From IMG/VR virus record IMGVR_UViG_3300022223_000282, positions 1 through 31,534 of that record: a stretch of DNA of 31,534 bases; one strand, written 5' to 3'. The notes beneath the pieces were generated by a model, which was not told the origin of the DNA, searched no databases, and saw only the letters and a program-made list of their open reading frames with translations. Position 1 is the first letter of the stretch; every line of letters begins with the position of its first letter. Both the position numbers and the translations under genes were made by a program. The DNA comes from a virus. Shown in pieces: positions 14,393 to 22,763 of the stretch.

Positions 14393-15319
14393 TTAATCCT
14401 CCGTTCCAAAAAGCCATCCTAACTTCCAGCTTCCTTTCTCGCGTTTGAAAACCAGTTTAGCATAAGTGTTAAGCAGCTCCCAATCTGCCGTCTTGAAAAC
14501 CTCTTTCTTCATTGCTTCTTTCAGCTTGCACCAACGCTCATAATCAAAAGCGTAAATCACTTGTTCCGCTTTCACTTTTCCTCTGTGCAATATGAGAAGC
14601 CAATACTTGCCATCTGCATCTGTAATCTTCCGCATTGCTTCTTCTTGGTGAGGCTTAAAGACTTCTGGGTTGAATCTGTTCTGTTGTGTACTTTTACATT
14701 CAATTAGATGGAAGCGTCCCTCACTACAAGCGAGAAAGTCAGCTGGCTGCTTAGGAGCAAAGAAGCGTGGATTAAGGTGAATGAAAGTTTGATAATCGTA
14801 AATCCTCATAAACCAGAATCCGAATCCTTGACACCTTTCAACTAAACGTTTAAACGCATTGCTGACCATCTGCTCAAACGCTTTTCCTTGGCGTCTTTTT
14901 GAGTGAATTTTCTGGCGATAAAGGATTGCCCATATCTTTGTAACTTCACGATAAACCGCATGCTTCTTAACATCAACTTCTTCTTCTTTTAACATTTCAA
15001 ACAAGTAGCCCATGCTGTTAAAGATAATGCCATAAAGAGCTTCTTTGATTCCTCCTCTGCTTTCATATCCTCTATGCTCCAACCATAAATCCATGAAGTG
15101 TCGAAACATGCTTTTCATATATGCTGTTTTAGGTATGCCTTTCTGCCAATTGTCTGACTCTCTAAGCTGTCCGTCAGATTGCAGGCGGTGTTTATTCATA
15201 TATTCTGCATAGGCTTTGAGGACTAGTGGATTTAGAAAACCTTCATAATCTAACTTGCCTAAATCTGTGTCTCGAGTTGCTCCTGTTTCAAACTTCCTTA
15301 TCTTGCCTTCTTCTTTCAT
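14393..15319 (-). CDS. DUF5664-like domain fused to RecU/Hjc-type nuclease
   Basis: The product has 308 residues. Residues 7-112 match the phage DUF5664 family (dATP/dGTP diphosphohydrolase N-terminal domain), with KFETGATRDTDLGKLDYEGF (9-28), SDNWQKGIP (55-63) and an RHFMDLW helix. Residues about 140-300 look like a RecU/Hjc Holliday-junction resolvase: GKAFEQ (Glu149), PADF (Asp194), IECKS (Glu207, Lys209) and a later HQ pair. The combination is unusual. The first domain is normally tied to nucleotide-pool proteins and the second resolves recombination intermediates. The ATG overlaps the upstream stop (ATGA) and has GGAGG upstream. Confidence 0.78.
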   Translation of the reverse strand: MKEEGKIRKFETGATRDTDLGKLDYEGFLNPLVLKAYAEYMNKHRLQSDGQLRESDNWQKGIPKTAYMKSMFRHFMDLWLEHRGYESRGGIKEALYGIIFNSMGYLFEMLKEEEVDVKKHAVYREVTKIWAILYRQKIHSKRRQGKAFEQMVSNAFKRLVERCQGFGFWFMRIYDYQTFIHLNPRFFAPKQPADFLACSEGRFHLIECKSTQQNRFNPEVFKPHQEEAMRKITDADGKYWLLILHRGKVKAEQVIYAFDYERWCKLKEAMKKEVFKTADWELLNTYAKLVFKREKGSWKLGWLFGTED

Positions 15320-15822
15320 ACTCTTTCCTCCATGTTCTTGAGGAATTCTTTAAGCTCGTCCCATGACGTAAAAATAAGCGTTGTTAAACCAATCATCCAT
15401 GCTGACCATTCTTCTTTTGGCATATCAACAACAGCATAGACAGGTTTTCCTACACGATACAAATAACCTAATTCTGCACTTGTCCCAACAGAATAGAATG
15501 GAATGTAAGCAATACAAGCGTCTGACTTATCCATTAAATCATAGTCAGGATTAAGAACTCTTCTGCGAACATGCTCACGAATACGCTCAATAGGATAAGA
15601 AACATCTCGGATAGAATCCTCAAACAGCGTCTTTTCTGCTGCTGGTCCTTTCTGATATTTGTCTAGTGGATTAACAGATGAATGACCAATTGATTCAAGA
15701 AATTCCTTTATTACGTTTCGCCATAGAATGTAACCTTCCCCTTGAACCGCATTTATTGGTCCTGCAAGATAAAATTTAACTTTCTTGCCTCTGAAACTTC
15801 TTTTAACTTTCTTTACTTGCAT
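15316..15822 (-). CDS. Nucleoside 2-deoxyribosyltransferase-like protein
   Basis: The product has 168 residues. It has the KFYLAGPI strand-loop (16-23), DLMDKSDACIAYIP (95-108) and GTSAELGYLYRVGKP (113-127), with the Glu of AELGY as the likely nucleophile. This is the pattern of nucleoside 2-deoxyribosyltransferases and related nucleotide hydrolases (DNPH1-like). It could remodel or hydrolyse deoxynucleosides, perhaps modified ones. The true start is placed at ATG 15822 because GGGAGG lies just upstream; earlier codons would extend far into the previous gene. Neighbours on both sides also point to nucleotide metabolism. Confidence 0.82.
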   Translation of the reverse strand: MQVKKVKRSFRGKKVKFYLAGPINAVQGEGYILWRNVIKEFLESIGHSSVNPLDKYQKGPAAEKTLFEDSIRDVSYPIERIREHVRRRVLNPDYDLMDKSDACIAYIPFYSVGTSAELGYLYRVGKPVYAVVDMPKEEWSAWMIGLTTLIFTSWDELKEFLKNMEERV

Positions 15823-16315
15823 TCTGTTCTTCCTCCCTTTTCTTATTGTATTTTTCGATAATCTCATCTACGCGTCCTCTATGACGCTCATTTAACCTTC
15901 TTAGAACAACTTTCTCTGGGTCTAAGCCTAAATTCATAAAGAATTTTGTGATTATGATTATGCAGTCGGCGTATTCGTTTATCATAACGTCAGCAGTGAA
16001 TTTCCTCTCTTTAATTTCTTCTAGCTGTTTCTTGAGAAACCAGAATGTTGAAATCCAATCTGTGCCGATTTTATCTTTATCTTTCCAAATTTCCTTTATT
16101 GCATCCATCACTTTCTTTGTCTGTCGCTTAACTGTTCTTACATACTCCAGCTTTCCTCCTTCTAAACATTGTTTTAAGAAACGGTACAACTGCACTGCGT
16201 CTAAGCTTATCTGCCGCTTTGTTGTTGGGTCAAAGATTCGGAGTATGTTGCCGTCTAAATACACTTCAAATTGAACCTGTTCTTGTTTCTTTTTCTTTTT
16301 CTTTTCTACAGACAT
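15803..16315 (-). CDS. MazG-like nucleotide pyrophosphohydrolase candidate
   Basis: The product has 170 residues. The N-terminus is a lysine run followed by a helical body. The C-terminal helix ADVMINEYADCIIIITKFFM (about 108-127) with INEYAD fits the E-x2-D helix of the MazG/NTP-PPase superfamily. The following LGLDPEKVVLRRLNERHRGR is also typical of viral members. The first ExxE helix is less clear. Such enzymes hydrolyse dNTPs. The next genes encode a deoxyribosyltransferase-like protein and the DUF5664 fusion, so the group may jointly manage nucleotide pools. The call is moderate. Confidence 0.62.
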   Translation of the reverse strand: MSVEKKKKKKQEQVQFEVYLDGNILRIFDPTTKRQISLDAVQLYRFLKQCLEGGKLEYVRTVKRQTKKVMDAIKEIWKDKDKIGTDWISTFWFLKKQLEEIKERKFTADVMINEYADCIIIITKFFMNLGLDPEKVVLRRLNERHRGRVDEIIEKYNKKREEEQNASKES

Positions 16316-16560
16316 TTACTCACTTTCCTTGCCAAGTTTAAAATTTGCCCATAAAAGCCTCCCAGCATAATATTCAATACTGCACCTGAAAGCCCAGCTA
16401 GGAGAACCTGTTCGGTTGTGAGTTTAACAATAAAGACGTCTTTTAATCCATGCACAACAAACCAAAAGACGGTAGTTGTAAGCGTATCCACGACTAGCTG
16501 CTTCTCTATCTTTCGCTTGTTTTTCTTTACGTAATACTTAACTTCTCTGTAAACCTTCAT
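16306..16560 (-). CDS. AlaE-like small membrane protein
   Basis: The product has 84 residues. A basic N-terminus (KKNKRKIEKQ) is followed by VDTLTTTVFWFVVHG (about 24-38), LTTEQVLLAGL (47-57), AVLNIMLGGFYG (60-71) and a basic end. The order Asp-Thr, then Thr-x-Glu-Gln, then Asn-Ile and Tyr-Gly matches the AlaE (DUF1144) L-alanine exporter family, though this copy is shorter than the roughly 150-residue exporters. It may be an exporter-like or holin-like pore; the sequence cannot decide. It starts 1 nt after polB with GGTG upstream and overlaps the next gene. Confidence 0.6.
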   Translation of the reverse strand: MKVYREVKYYVKKNKRKIEKQLVVDTLTTTVFWFVVHGLKDVFIVKLTTEQVLLAGLSGAVLNIMLGGFYGQILNLARKVSKCL

Positions 16561-16561
16561 T

Positions 16562-18739
16562 TTAAAACACCATCTGTCCTTCGAGCATTATCTTCTCAAT
16601 TGTTGAAACATTCAGCTTCTGTGTAGGTTTCAATATTGCAGCTAACGTTCTCGCTATCCTCTTGCGATAATAATCATAATCCAAGTCGTAGCTGCCTGAA
16701 AGCCCGATTGGCTTGTATTTTTTCTTTACTTTAACGTAGCTGACTTCCATTCCTAACTCTATGTCTTTTCCTGCTTCTCGCAATTGCTTTAATAAGCTGT
16801 AATACATGCTTTTACTGTCGTATTGGTCAGGATGTTTCTTTAATTCAGCAGTCATAACGAAGTCGCTTAACGGAAAATCTTTCAGTTTCGTGTACTTCCA
16901 TAAAATATCTTTAACTTGCTCGCCTTTGAAAATCCGCTCTATTACTTCTTCTAAAACTCTATCGCATACTTTACTGTGATGCCTGCCGATTAATCCACTG
17001 CCGTAAAAGTTTAGTTTTTCACCTTTCTTTAAGACGTAGCCTTTCTCTTCGTAAAAGATGCCAGCGTCATACGTTTCCTCTGTAATATGGATGAAGGATG
17101 AGTCATAGCGTTCCGGGATAAGTGTTTTAATGTATGCTTCTAAATCTTGCACATGGAAATCTGTCCATCCACGCTGAATGTAAACTCCGTCTGTGTCAAC
17201 TTCAATAACTGTTTTAACTTGTGAAACAACAAATTTTACTGTCTCTAACATAAAGAAGCGTCCTATGCCAGTGACTAACGCTGCTATTGGAGCACAGCCG
17301 TAGCGTGCATATTTCATTCCGTGGTAACCATAAAGAGCGTTCATTAAAACTTTAATAGCCCATTGTCTGCTTTCAAGCTCAGGTGTCTTTCCTTCTTTCT
17401 CTACTCTGTCTGTAACTTCTTTACGCCACAGCATTAAGTTTTGAATCCAACGTTTGCTGATGCTTTCTTCCGTGCTGATTTGAACGGTGATTATGCCTTT
17501 CACGTTCTTGTCGTAAACCATTATCTTGTCATCTTGAAACTTAACTATCCATTCAGGCTTTAATGCAGGTTCAACAGAAAGCAGTTTAACAGTTAGCGGG
17601 TCTAGGTTAAAGCATGCCATTACAGAAGGATACATGCTCTTAAAATCATCCTTGAAGAGGTCACCTTCATAAATGCCAGGATTATAAAGTTTTGTGAATG
17701 CTCCTTCATACGCTTTCTTTGCTTTATGGAAGAATTGAGGAAAACGTTCTCTATTGCTTTCTGTTGCTACAACATTTATCCTTTCGTACTCTCTCATGTA
17801 AATCGTGTTTGGAGGATGGCTGGGACTACGCTCAACAATCATGTTTAAAGGCAAATAAAGGAAATCTTCAGCTAACACATAGAGGTTTTTAAGATAATGT
17901 TCTGCTAGCAGCCACGTCTTACGGCAATCTTCTAAACATTCACTTTTAACTACTTCCATGCCGTACTGCATAAGATTAGCATGGTCATATTTTGTTGGCG
18001 TGCCGAATCCAAACCATTCTGCTACTGTCTGCAACTTTTTATTTTTTATTCCACGCAGTGTCTGGTCCATCTCAACTTCTTTCCAAACGTCAAAATGAAT
18101 CCGTCCTCTAATCTTAACTGTGTGTTCCACGCCTTTCTTTGGACCACGACTGTACTCTCGTTTCCTTATGTAAGGCTGGCTTTCGTCTCTTCCCCATTTA
18201 AGCTTAACATTGTTTCGTTTAGCAGCTTCCATAAGGTTTTTAACGTCAAAATAGCTGCCCCAGTAAGTATCTATGATGTCTGGATTCTTCTCTTGTAACT
18301 GAACATTTAAGCTTGCTAAAATGTCAAATTCTGAACCTGTGAACACAATTTGCTCTTTAGGTTCATACCATCCACACGCTACAACTTTTCCTTTATAAGT
18401 TTCAATATCAACAGCAACATGAGCAGGCTTCGGTGAAACTTCCTTAAAGCCTAGTAGTGCAGCAACAAGCTGCTTATATGGAATGTTATCTTGAAAAGTG
18501 TAAGATGTACGATGCCTTTCTAAAACGTTTGTGTCTTCAAACTCAACTTTCCAAACTTTCTTCTTCTGTAAATCTTTAAGTACTGTTATCTCTTTTTCTT
18601 GCTGTCCCCATTGCTTCCAGCTGTAGAAGAACGGATTGAAAGGACGCTGGATAAACTCGGGTTCGACAGCACCGACTTTCCAAAACTCTAAAATTGTACC
18701 GTGCTTAGGAAGGTTAAGCGTGTCAACTGAAAGCAGCAT
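16562..18739 (-). CDS. polB: Family-B DNA polymerase
   Basis: The product has 725 residues. The 3'-5' exonuclease has Exo I HVAVDIETY (about 107-115), Exo II IIDTYWGSYFD (about 155-165) and Exo III in ECLEDCRKTW (about 267-276). The polymerase has motif A DDFKSMYPSVM (about 364-374), motif B KVLMNALYG (about 463-471), motif C EVDTDG (about 513-518), and a KVKKKYKP thumb motif near 675. All catalytic aspartates are present, so it should be active and proofreading. It should copy the viral genome. The ATG at 18739 overlaps the primase stop (TAATG); a TTG two codons earlier is less likely. Confidence 0.95.
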   Translation of the reverse strand: MLLSVDTLNLPKHGTILEFWKVGAVEPEFIQRPFNPFFYSWKQWGQQEKEITVLKDLQKKKVWKVEFEDTNVLERHRTSYTFQDNIPYKQLVAALLGFKEVSPKPAHVAVDIETYKGKVVACGWYEPKEQIVFTGSEFDILASLNVQLQEKNPDIIDTYWGSYFDVKNLMEAAKRNNVKLKWGRDESQPYIRKREYSRGPKKGVEHTVKIRGRIHFDVWKEVEMDQTLRGIKNKKLQTVAEWFGFGTPTKYDHANLMQYGMEVVKSECLEDCRKTWLLAEHYLKNLYVLAEDFLYLPLNMIVERSPSHPPNTIYMREYERINVVATESNRERFPQFFHKAKKAYEGAFTKLYNPGIYEGDLFKDDFKSMYPSVMACFNLDPLTVKLLSVEPALKPEWIVKFQDDKIMVYDKNVKGIITVQISTEESISKRWIQNLMLWRKEVTDRVEKEGKTPELESRQWAIKVLMNALYGYHGMKYARYGCAPIAALVTGIGRFFMLETVKFVVSQVKTVIEVDTDGVYIQRGWTDFHVQDLEAYIKTLIPERYDSSFIHITEETYDAGIFYEEKGYVLKKGEKLNFYGSGLIGRHHSKVCDRVLEEVIERIFKGEQVKDILWKYTKLKDFPLSDFVMTAELKKHPDQYDSKSMYYSLLKQLREAGKDIELGMEVSYVKVKKKYKPIGLSGSYDLDYDYYRKRIARTLAAILKPTQKLNVSTIEKIMLEGQMVF

Positions 18740-20916
18740 TACCAATCCCTCTTTTTAGGCTTATATTGCTCATCTTCTTCAGGTTCAGCGTCTGGTAAAT
18801 CTTCAACAGAAACACAGACGGTCACTGCAAAACGGACTTTCAGAATTTTTTGTTCGGATTTTTTTATTTCGCATTTCTCGGTGACCGACTGACCGACTGA
18901 TTCAAGAAATTTTAAAGTTTGCTCATACATCTTTTCTATGTTAAGCTCAACTTCGACAGTTCCTGCTTCTTCTATGAAACTGTAAACTCTCTTTCCTGCT
19001 TTTCCTCTTTCTTTCAAAAGTAAGAATTTGTCGTTTTCCATTCTTTTAAGCCATCGTCTCGCTGTCTCTAAACTGCACACACCAACAATCTTAGCTAAAT
19101 TCTCTGCTGTAATAGGCTTATTATGTTCCGCTATCTCCTTTACTTTGTCTTTCATTTCTCTGTAGCGCTGTGTCTCGCCTGTAAACGTGCCTATTATTGC
19201 TTCGTTTCCATATTCCCAAGCGTAGAGGAAATCTTGAGGCAAGCAAACAAGAACAGGTGTTCCTTTATCATCTACAATCGGACGATTCTTTGAATGTAGT
19301 AGTGCAGAAGCATAGATTAAACGCATCATTTTCTCTACGTCTCTTGCTGCTCGTGGATTATTCCATAATTTCTCAAACATTGGAAGCGTTTCAGTCATGT
19401 ATGGAATGACACATTCTTTAGGAGCGTCTTTCAAAATTTCAACTGCACATCTAACTATTTTTCGTGCTTTCTCTGCTGGGCTGTACATCCGTTCTGAAGG
19501 AAGTTTTCCTCCTTCTTCCTCAATTTTCTTTCTTACAATTTCAGGTGTTAAACTCTTGTCTGTTGTTATTTCCCAAACTCGATTCTGTAACTCGCTTGGA
19601 ATCTCTGTGTCTGTTGTTGTGCTTATAATGTTAGCTATTGAAGTCTCAATAATCCGTGTCTTCATTCTTTTTGTTTCTTCATCTCGCTCAACAACTAAGA
19701 TTTTTAGTTTTCCTTCACTTATAACCAGCTTAATGTCAAACTGTGCTGTTGTTTCTTCTCCTGCTCTTGCTCCGACAGCTTTCCATTCAGCAAGGTAAAG
19801 ATGCTTAATGTCTTCATCTAAATACCTTATTGCTTTGTCTGTTACTCCTGTAATCTTGAACCATCTGTGCCGTGGAAAACAGTCGAAAACTCTGTCTGCC
19901 ATGTAGCTCTTGCCTGTGGATGTGTCACCTTGCACATGGACGCTTTCTTCTACAAGATTAAGCAGGAAAAGGCTGACTTTCTGTTTTCTGTGTCCTATAA
20001 TGTCGCTGAAAACTTCTTTTTCTATCCATTCTAAAACGTTTTCTCGCTTCAATAACTCTTCTGCCATGCTGTAATCTTGCTTGTTGAAAAGTTCTTTGTC
20101 CATTACGCCTTTAGCAAACTTGTAATTGTATGCTTCTTCTCTTTCATACGCACTGTCCAATGTCCTCTTTAACTCATCTTGCTCTAAAGGCGGTTTGTTT
20201 TTATTTGTGTTCCAAAGCTTTAATTGCTCCCATCCTTCTTCTTTCGTTAATCTTCTCCGCCTGTAATATGAAGCAACAATTATTGCTGCATTGTTCCGCT
20301 TTCCTTCTTCTACACCTGTAAGCAACTCGTTTATGTTGACTTCTTCTTTACCTAGCTTCTCATCAAACTTCTTTTCTATTAGCTCAATTAAATCTTGCTT
20401 TAAATCTCCGTGCCATTCCATTATACTATGCTCAGGCAAGAAAATTTTAGGCTCGTATGATGCTCCTGAAGGATGAATGCTTGACGGAGCTAACACGTAG
20501 CCTCCTTCTGCTTTTACGTCTATAGCAACTTTTTCACCGCTTAACTTGAAACTGCGGATTGGAAAGTCTGTTCTAACATAAACATGGAAGCCTCTTGCTG
20601 TGCGTACAACAAACGTTTTATCTTCAATGTCAGCTCCGAATAATGTATGCAAAATCTTTCCTTTCTTTGTGTCGTTGTCAATGTCAATAACAGCAAGATT
20701 TCCACTGATTTTTCCGCCGACAACAGCAATGTTAAATGTTGAGTGTTTCCATGCTAAAGCTTCATCTTCTGTTGGCTTACGCTCTTGAAACTCTTCCCAT
20801 TTTGTTAATGGTTCTTTCGACTTTTCTTTACATTGGAAGAAACTGAAACCTTGCTTAACGTACCATTCAACAAAATTTTTCTTCTTTTCACTTTGCCTTT
20901 TAACTTTTCTTGTCAT
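18739..20916 (-). CDS. PrimPol-helicase replication initiator
   Basis: The product has 725 residues. The archaeo-eukaryotic primase/polymerase domain occupies about 15-175: LAVIDIDND (Asp78, Asp80), TARGFHVYV (His111) and IDVKAEGGYVLAPSS (Asp133). A PriCT-like linker covers about 195-260. An ATPase/helicase follows with Walker A VQGDTSTGKS (328-337) and LYLAEW as the Walker B region. A winged helix (about 590-660) and a beta-rich tail end the chain. It would prime and unwind at the origin with PolB. Residues 673-681 are encoded by a 26-bp sequence also found inverted at 10801-10826. The start follows GAGGAAGAAAC and overlaps folE. Confidence 0.92.
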   Translation of the reverse strand: MTRKVKRQSEKKKNFVEWYVKQGFSFFQCKEKSKEPLTKWEEFQERKPTEDEALAWKHSTFNIAVVGGKISGNLAVIDIDNDTKKGKILHTLFGADIEDKTFVVRTARGFHVYVRTDFPIRSFKLSGEKVAIDVKAEGGYVLAPSSIHPSGASYEPKIFLPEHSIMEWHGDLKQDLIELIEKKFDEKLGKEEVNINELLTGVEEGKRNNAAIIVASYYRRRRLTKEEGWEQLKLWNTNKNKPPLEQDELKRTLDSAYEREEAYNYKFAKGVMDKELFNKQDYSMAEELLKRENVLEWIEKEVFSDIIGHRKQKVSLFLLNLVEESVHVQGDTSTGKSYMADRVFDCFPRHRWFKITGVTDKAIRYLDEDIKHLYLAEWKAVGARAGEETTAQFDIKLVISEGKLKILVVERDEETKRMKTRIIETSIANIISTTTDTEIPSELQNRVWEITTDKSLTPEIVRKKIEEEGGKLPSERMYSPAEKARKIVRCAVEILKDAPKECVIPYMTETLPMFEKLWNNPRAARDVEKMMRLIYASALLHSKNRPIVDDKGTPVLVCLPQDFLYAWEYGNEAIIGTFTGETQRYREMKDKVKEIAEHNKPITAENLAKIVGVCSLETARRWLKRMENDKFLLLKERGKAGKRVYSFIEEAGTVEVELNIEKMYEQTLKFLESVGQSVTEKCEIKKSEQKILKVRFAVTVCVSVEDLPDAEPEEDEQYKPKKRDW
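18874..18899 (-). repeat. 26-bp element, copy 2, inside PrimPol
   Basis: This is the exact reverse complement of 10801-10826. It lies in the C-terminal part of the PrimPol gene, where it encodes SVGQSVTEK. The two tandem GTCGGTCA octamers read along the coding strand. Confidence 0.8.
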
Positions 20917-21505
20917 GTTTCTTCCTCTGTTGCCTTTTTATCACCATTAAAATTTCTTCTCGGAACCGGTGAGCGTTGTCGCCAACAGCGTAAAGTCCTC
21001 TAGCTGCTGTTGTAACTGTGACTGTCTCCTGCTTTTTGACTCCTCTCTGCATCATGCACAGGTGCTTTCCTTCCACCATGACAAAGACGGCTTTAGGGTG
21101 CAAATTTTCGTTAAACCATAATGCGTCTGCAACCTGGTTGGTTAAACGTTCTTGAATCTGCAAGCGGCGACTATACATCTCTACAAGCCTAGCAAGTTTT
21201 GATAACCCAACCACGTTTTTGGAAGGCATATAAGCAATGTGAACCTTACCGTAGAATGGAAGCAGGTGATGCTCACATAAGCTGTAAAACTCAACTGTCT
21301 CGTAAACAACATCTGAACCTTTCTCTTCAAACGTCTTTCCTAAAACGTCTTCTTCTTTCTTATTGTATCCTGAAGTAAGCTCGATTAAAGCGTTAGAAGC
21401 TCTTTTTGGAGTGTTTTTCTTGATTTCTGTCGAGAATTTACCTTTCTTGCTTAAGACGTCTAGTATCCACATATATAATTGCTCGTATTCTTTTTCTTCG
21501 TCCAT
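20900..21505 (-). CDS. folE: GTP cyclohydrolase I (FolE type)
   Basis: The product has 201 residues, a standard length. Zinc ligands are Cys77 and His80 in SLCEHHLLPF and Cys150 in HLCMMQRGV. A GLSKLARLV helix (100-108) and SRRLQIQERLT segment (112-122) complete the tunnel-fold signature. It converts GTP to 7,8-dihydroneopterin triphosphate, the first step to 7-deazaguanine. Many archaea use the unrelated MptA/FolE2 route, so a viral FolE may bypass the host enzyme. Its start overlaps the stop of the 73-residue gene (TAATG) and its end overlaps PrimPol by 17 bp, linking base synthesis to replication. Confidence 0.93.
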   Translation of the reverse strand: MDEEKEYEQLYMWILDVLSKKGKFSTEIKKNTPKRASNALIELTSGYNKKEEDVLGKTFEEKGSDVVYETVEFYSLCEHHLLPFYGKVHIAYMPSKNVVGLSKLARLVEMYSRRLQIQERLTNQVADALWFNENLHPKAVFVMVEGKHLCMMQRGVKKQETVTVTTAARGLYAVGDNAHRFREEILMVIKRQQRKKHDKKS

Positions 21506-21726
21506 TATGGTTCATCCCAATCTGGAGCATAATCACTCATATCAAACTCTAATGTGACGCTTTCCGAGAACACAATGTAAATTCTATCTCCTTTTCGGAC
21601 AGCAGTAAAATAATGGTTTCCATCACAGCCTTTCATTATTTCGTTTTCCTTTAATTCCAACATTCTTTTGAGTGTTTGGTCATCTAACTTTAATTCTATT
21701 TCAACTTCGTCTTCAACTTCAGGCAT
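21505..21726 (-). CDS. Small acidic protein between dpdA and folE
   Basis: The product has 73 residues, very acidic at both ends (EVEDEVEIELKLDD at 3-16, DYAPDWDEP at 65-73), with a strand-turn-strand core (YFTAVRKGDRIYIVF, about 39-53). The start is backed by GGAGG. It overlaps the DpdA stop by 8 bp and the folE start by TAATG, so it is an integral member of the modification operon. No family is recognised. It may be a partner protein or DNA mimic, which is speculation. Confidence 0.7.
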   Translation of the reverse strand: MPEVEDEVEIELKLDDQTLKRMLELKENEIMKGCDGNHYFTAVRKGDRIYIVFSESVTLEFDMSDYAPDWDEP

Positions 21727-22651
21727 GTGTCTTCCATCCTCCTATTTTCTGTCTTAAAAAAGCGTCAAGCATTCTGGTTGTTACTGGCTTTCCTTCTCGC
21801 CTTATACTGTTGCATGCTTCTTCGTACAAGAGGAAGAATTTAGCTTGGTAAAACACTCTTAGAATCCAGCTTCGCTTGTATTCTGTGCTTAAATTATAGA
21901 TTGAAAATCCGAAAGTTTGCAAATATGTGGTTAAAAGCGTCTTGTCTTTCTCGTCTAAGTCTCCAACAAACTTGCATCCTGTTGTTCCTCCGATTCCTTG
22001 AGTGCTCATTCCACCTTCATATCGCTGGCTGAAACCGATGTAACCAAACGGAGTGTCAATGGTTGCAAATTTTGACGCTCGCAAGACCCATCCTGTACTG
22101 TCAGCAGAATAAAAGTTGTATTCAGCAAGAACGCCAAGATGAGTTAAAGCGAAAAGATGAAAGTTCTGTTTTGGAAACTCTGTTATTAACGTCTTAGCTA
22201 AATGTTTTCTGTCTTGACTTGCTGCTAACGTAGCAAATCCTATGCCAACAATATTATAGCTTCCAATGTAATCTTTTAAAACGTTAAACGGTTCTTTAGC
22301 ATGCCAGACTGGAATAGGTTTAAGTCCAGCTTCTTCCATAAGCTTCTGGTTTTTAAGTGTTTTCTCCCAGCTGTTAATGTCATCTAAGTTAGCGTATGTT
22401 TCAGGCTGGTGAAATTGCAGAAAATCAATGTAATCCATAATGTTGATTTCTGCTTCTTGCGTGAATGCTGAATAAGCTCCGCTGTCAATAAATAAATCTT
22501 TATCTGTGCCGTAATATTCAGCAAGCTTATGCTTCTTTTCTTTTAAAAATTTAGGAACATAGAAGAATGATAACAAGCGCCTTTTAACACCTGCAATATC
22601 AAGAATAATAGCGTAATCCTGTGTTTCTCCGCCGGCAAAATAGAGTTTCAT
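21719..22651 (-). CDS. dpdA: DpdA-like DNA guanine transglycosylase
   Basis: The product has 310 residues. It resembles the TGT-related DpdA enzymes that swap guanine in DNA for a 7-deazaguanine. The conserved acidic residues appear as LFIDSGAYSAF (Asp56) and YSADSTGW (Asp184), with a VGIGFATL strand (135-142) and HLFALTHLG (165-173) as in the family's barrel. A longer frame extends 25 codons upstream, but that stretch overlaps another gene (22656-22763), and AGGTGATTTT points to the ATG at 22651. It sits among queE, queD and folE, which make its substrate. The zinc site of tRNA TGTs is not evident. Confidence 0.85.
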   Translation of the reverse strand: MKLYFAGGETQDYAIILDIAGVKRRLLSFFYVPKFLKEKKHKLAEYYGTDKDLFIDSGAYSAFTQEAEINIMDYIDFLQFHQPETYANLDDINSWEKTLKNQKLMEEAGLKPIPVWHAKEPFNVLKDYIGSYNIVGIGFATLAASQDRKHLAKTLITEFPKQNFHLFALTHLGVLAEYNFYSADSTGWVLRASKFATIDTPFGYIGFSQRYEGGMSTQGIGGTTGCKFVGDLDEKDKTLLTTYLQTFGFSIYNLSTEYKRSWILRVFYQAKFFLLYEEACNSIRREGKPVTTRMLDAFLRQKIGGWKTHA

Positions 22652-22655
22652 AAAA

Positions 22656-22763
22656 TCACCTGCTAAAAGCGTAACTCCACCAACATTTACTGCAATCCCA
22701 ATTGTACAGACACGGTATCGGAGCATACTTACATTCTTTCTTAGATTCCTTCTTCTTGCTCAT
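22656..22763 (-). CDS. 35-residue cysteine-rich mini-protein
   Basis: The frame encodes 35 residues. After a basic start (SKKKESKKE) come four cysteines in the order C-x6-C-x5-C-x2-C (residues 11-27) with several aromatics (NWDCSKCWWSY). A single zinc or Fe-S site is likely. Its ATG overlaps the previous stop in an ATGA junction, and its stop lies 4 nt before dpdA, leaving no untranslated space. It is far too short for routine gene calling but well supported by junctions and composition. Confidence 0.6.
   Translation of the reverse strand: MSKKKESKKECKYAPIPCLYNWDCSKCWWSYAFSR

Noticed and set aside
22652-22726. 25-codon N-terminal extension of the DpdA-like protein
   Set aside because: It overlaps a Cys-rich mini-gene in another frame, and the ribosome-binding site AGGTGAT favours the ATG at 22651.
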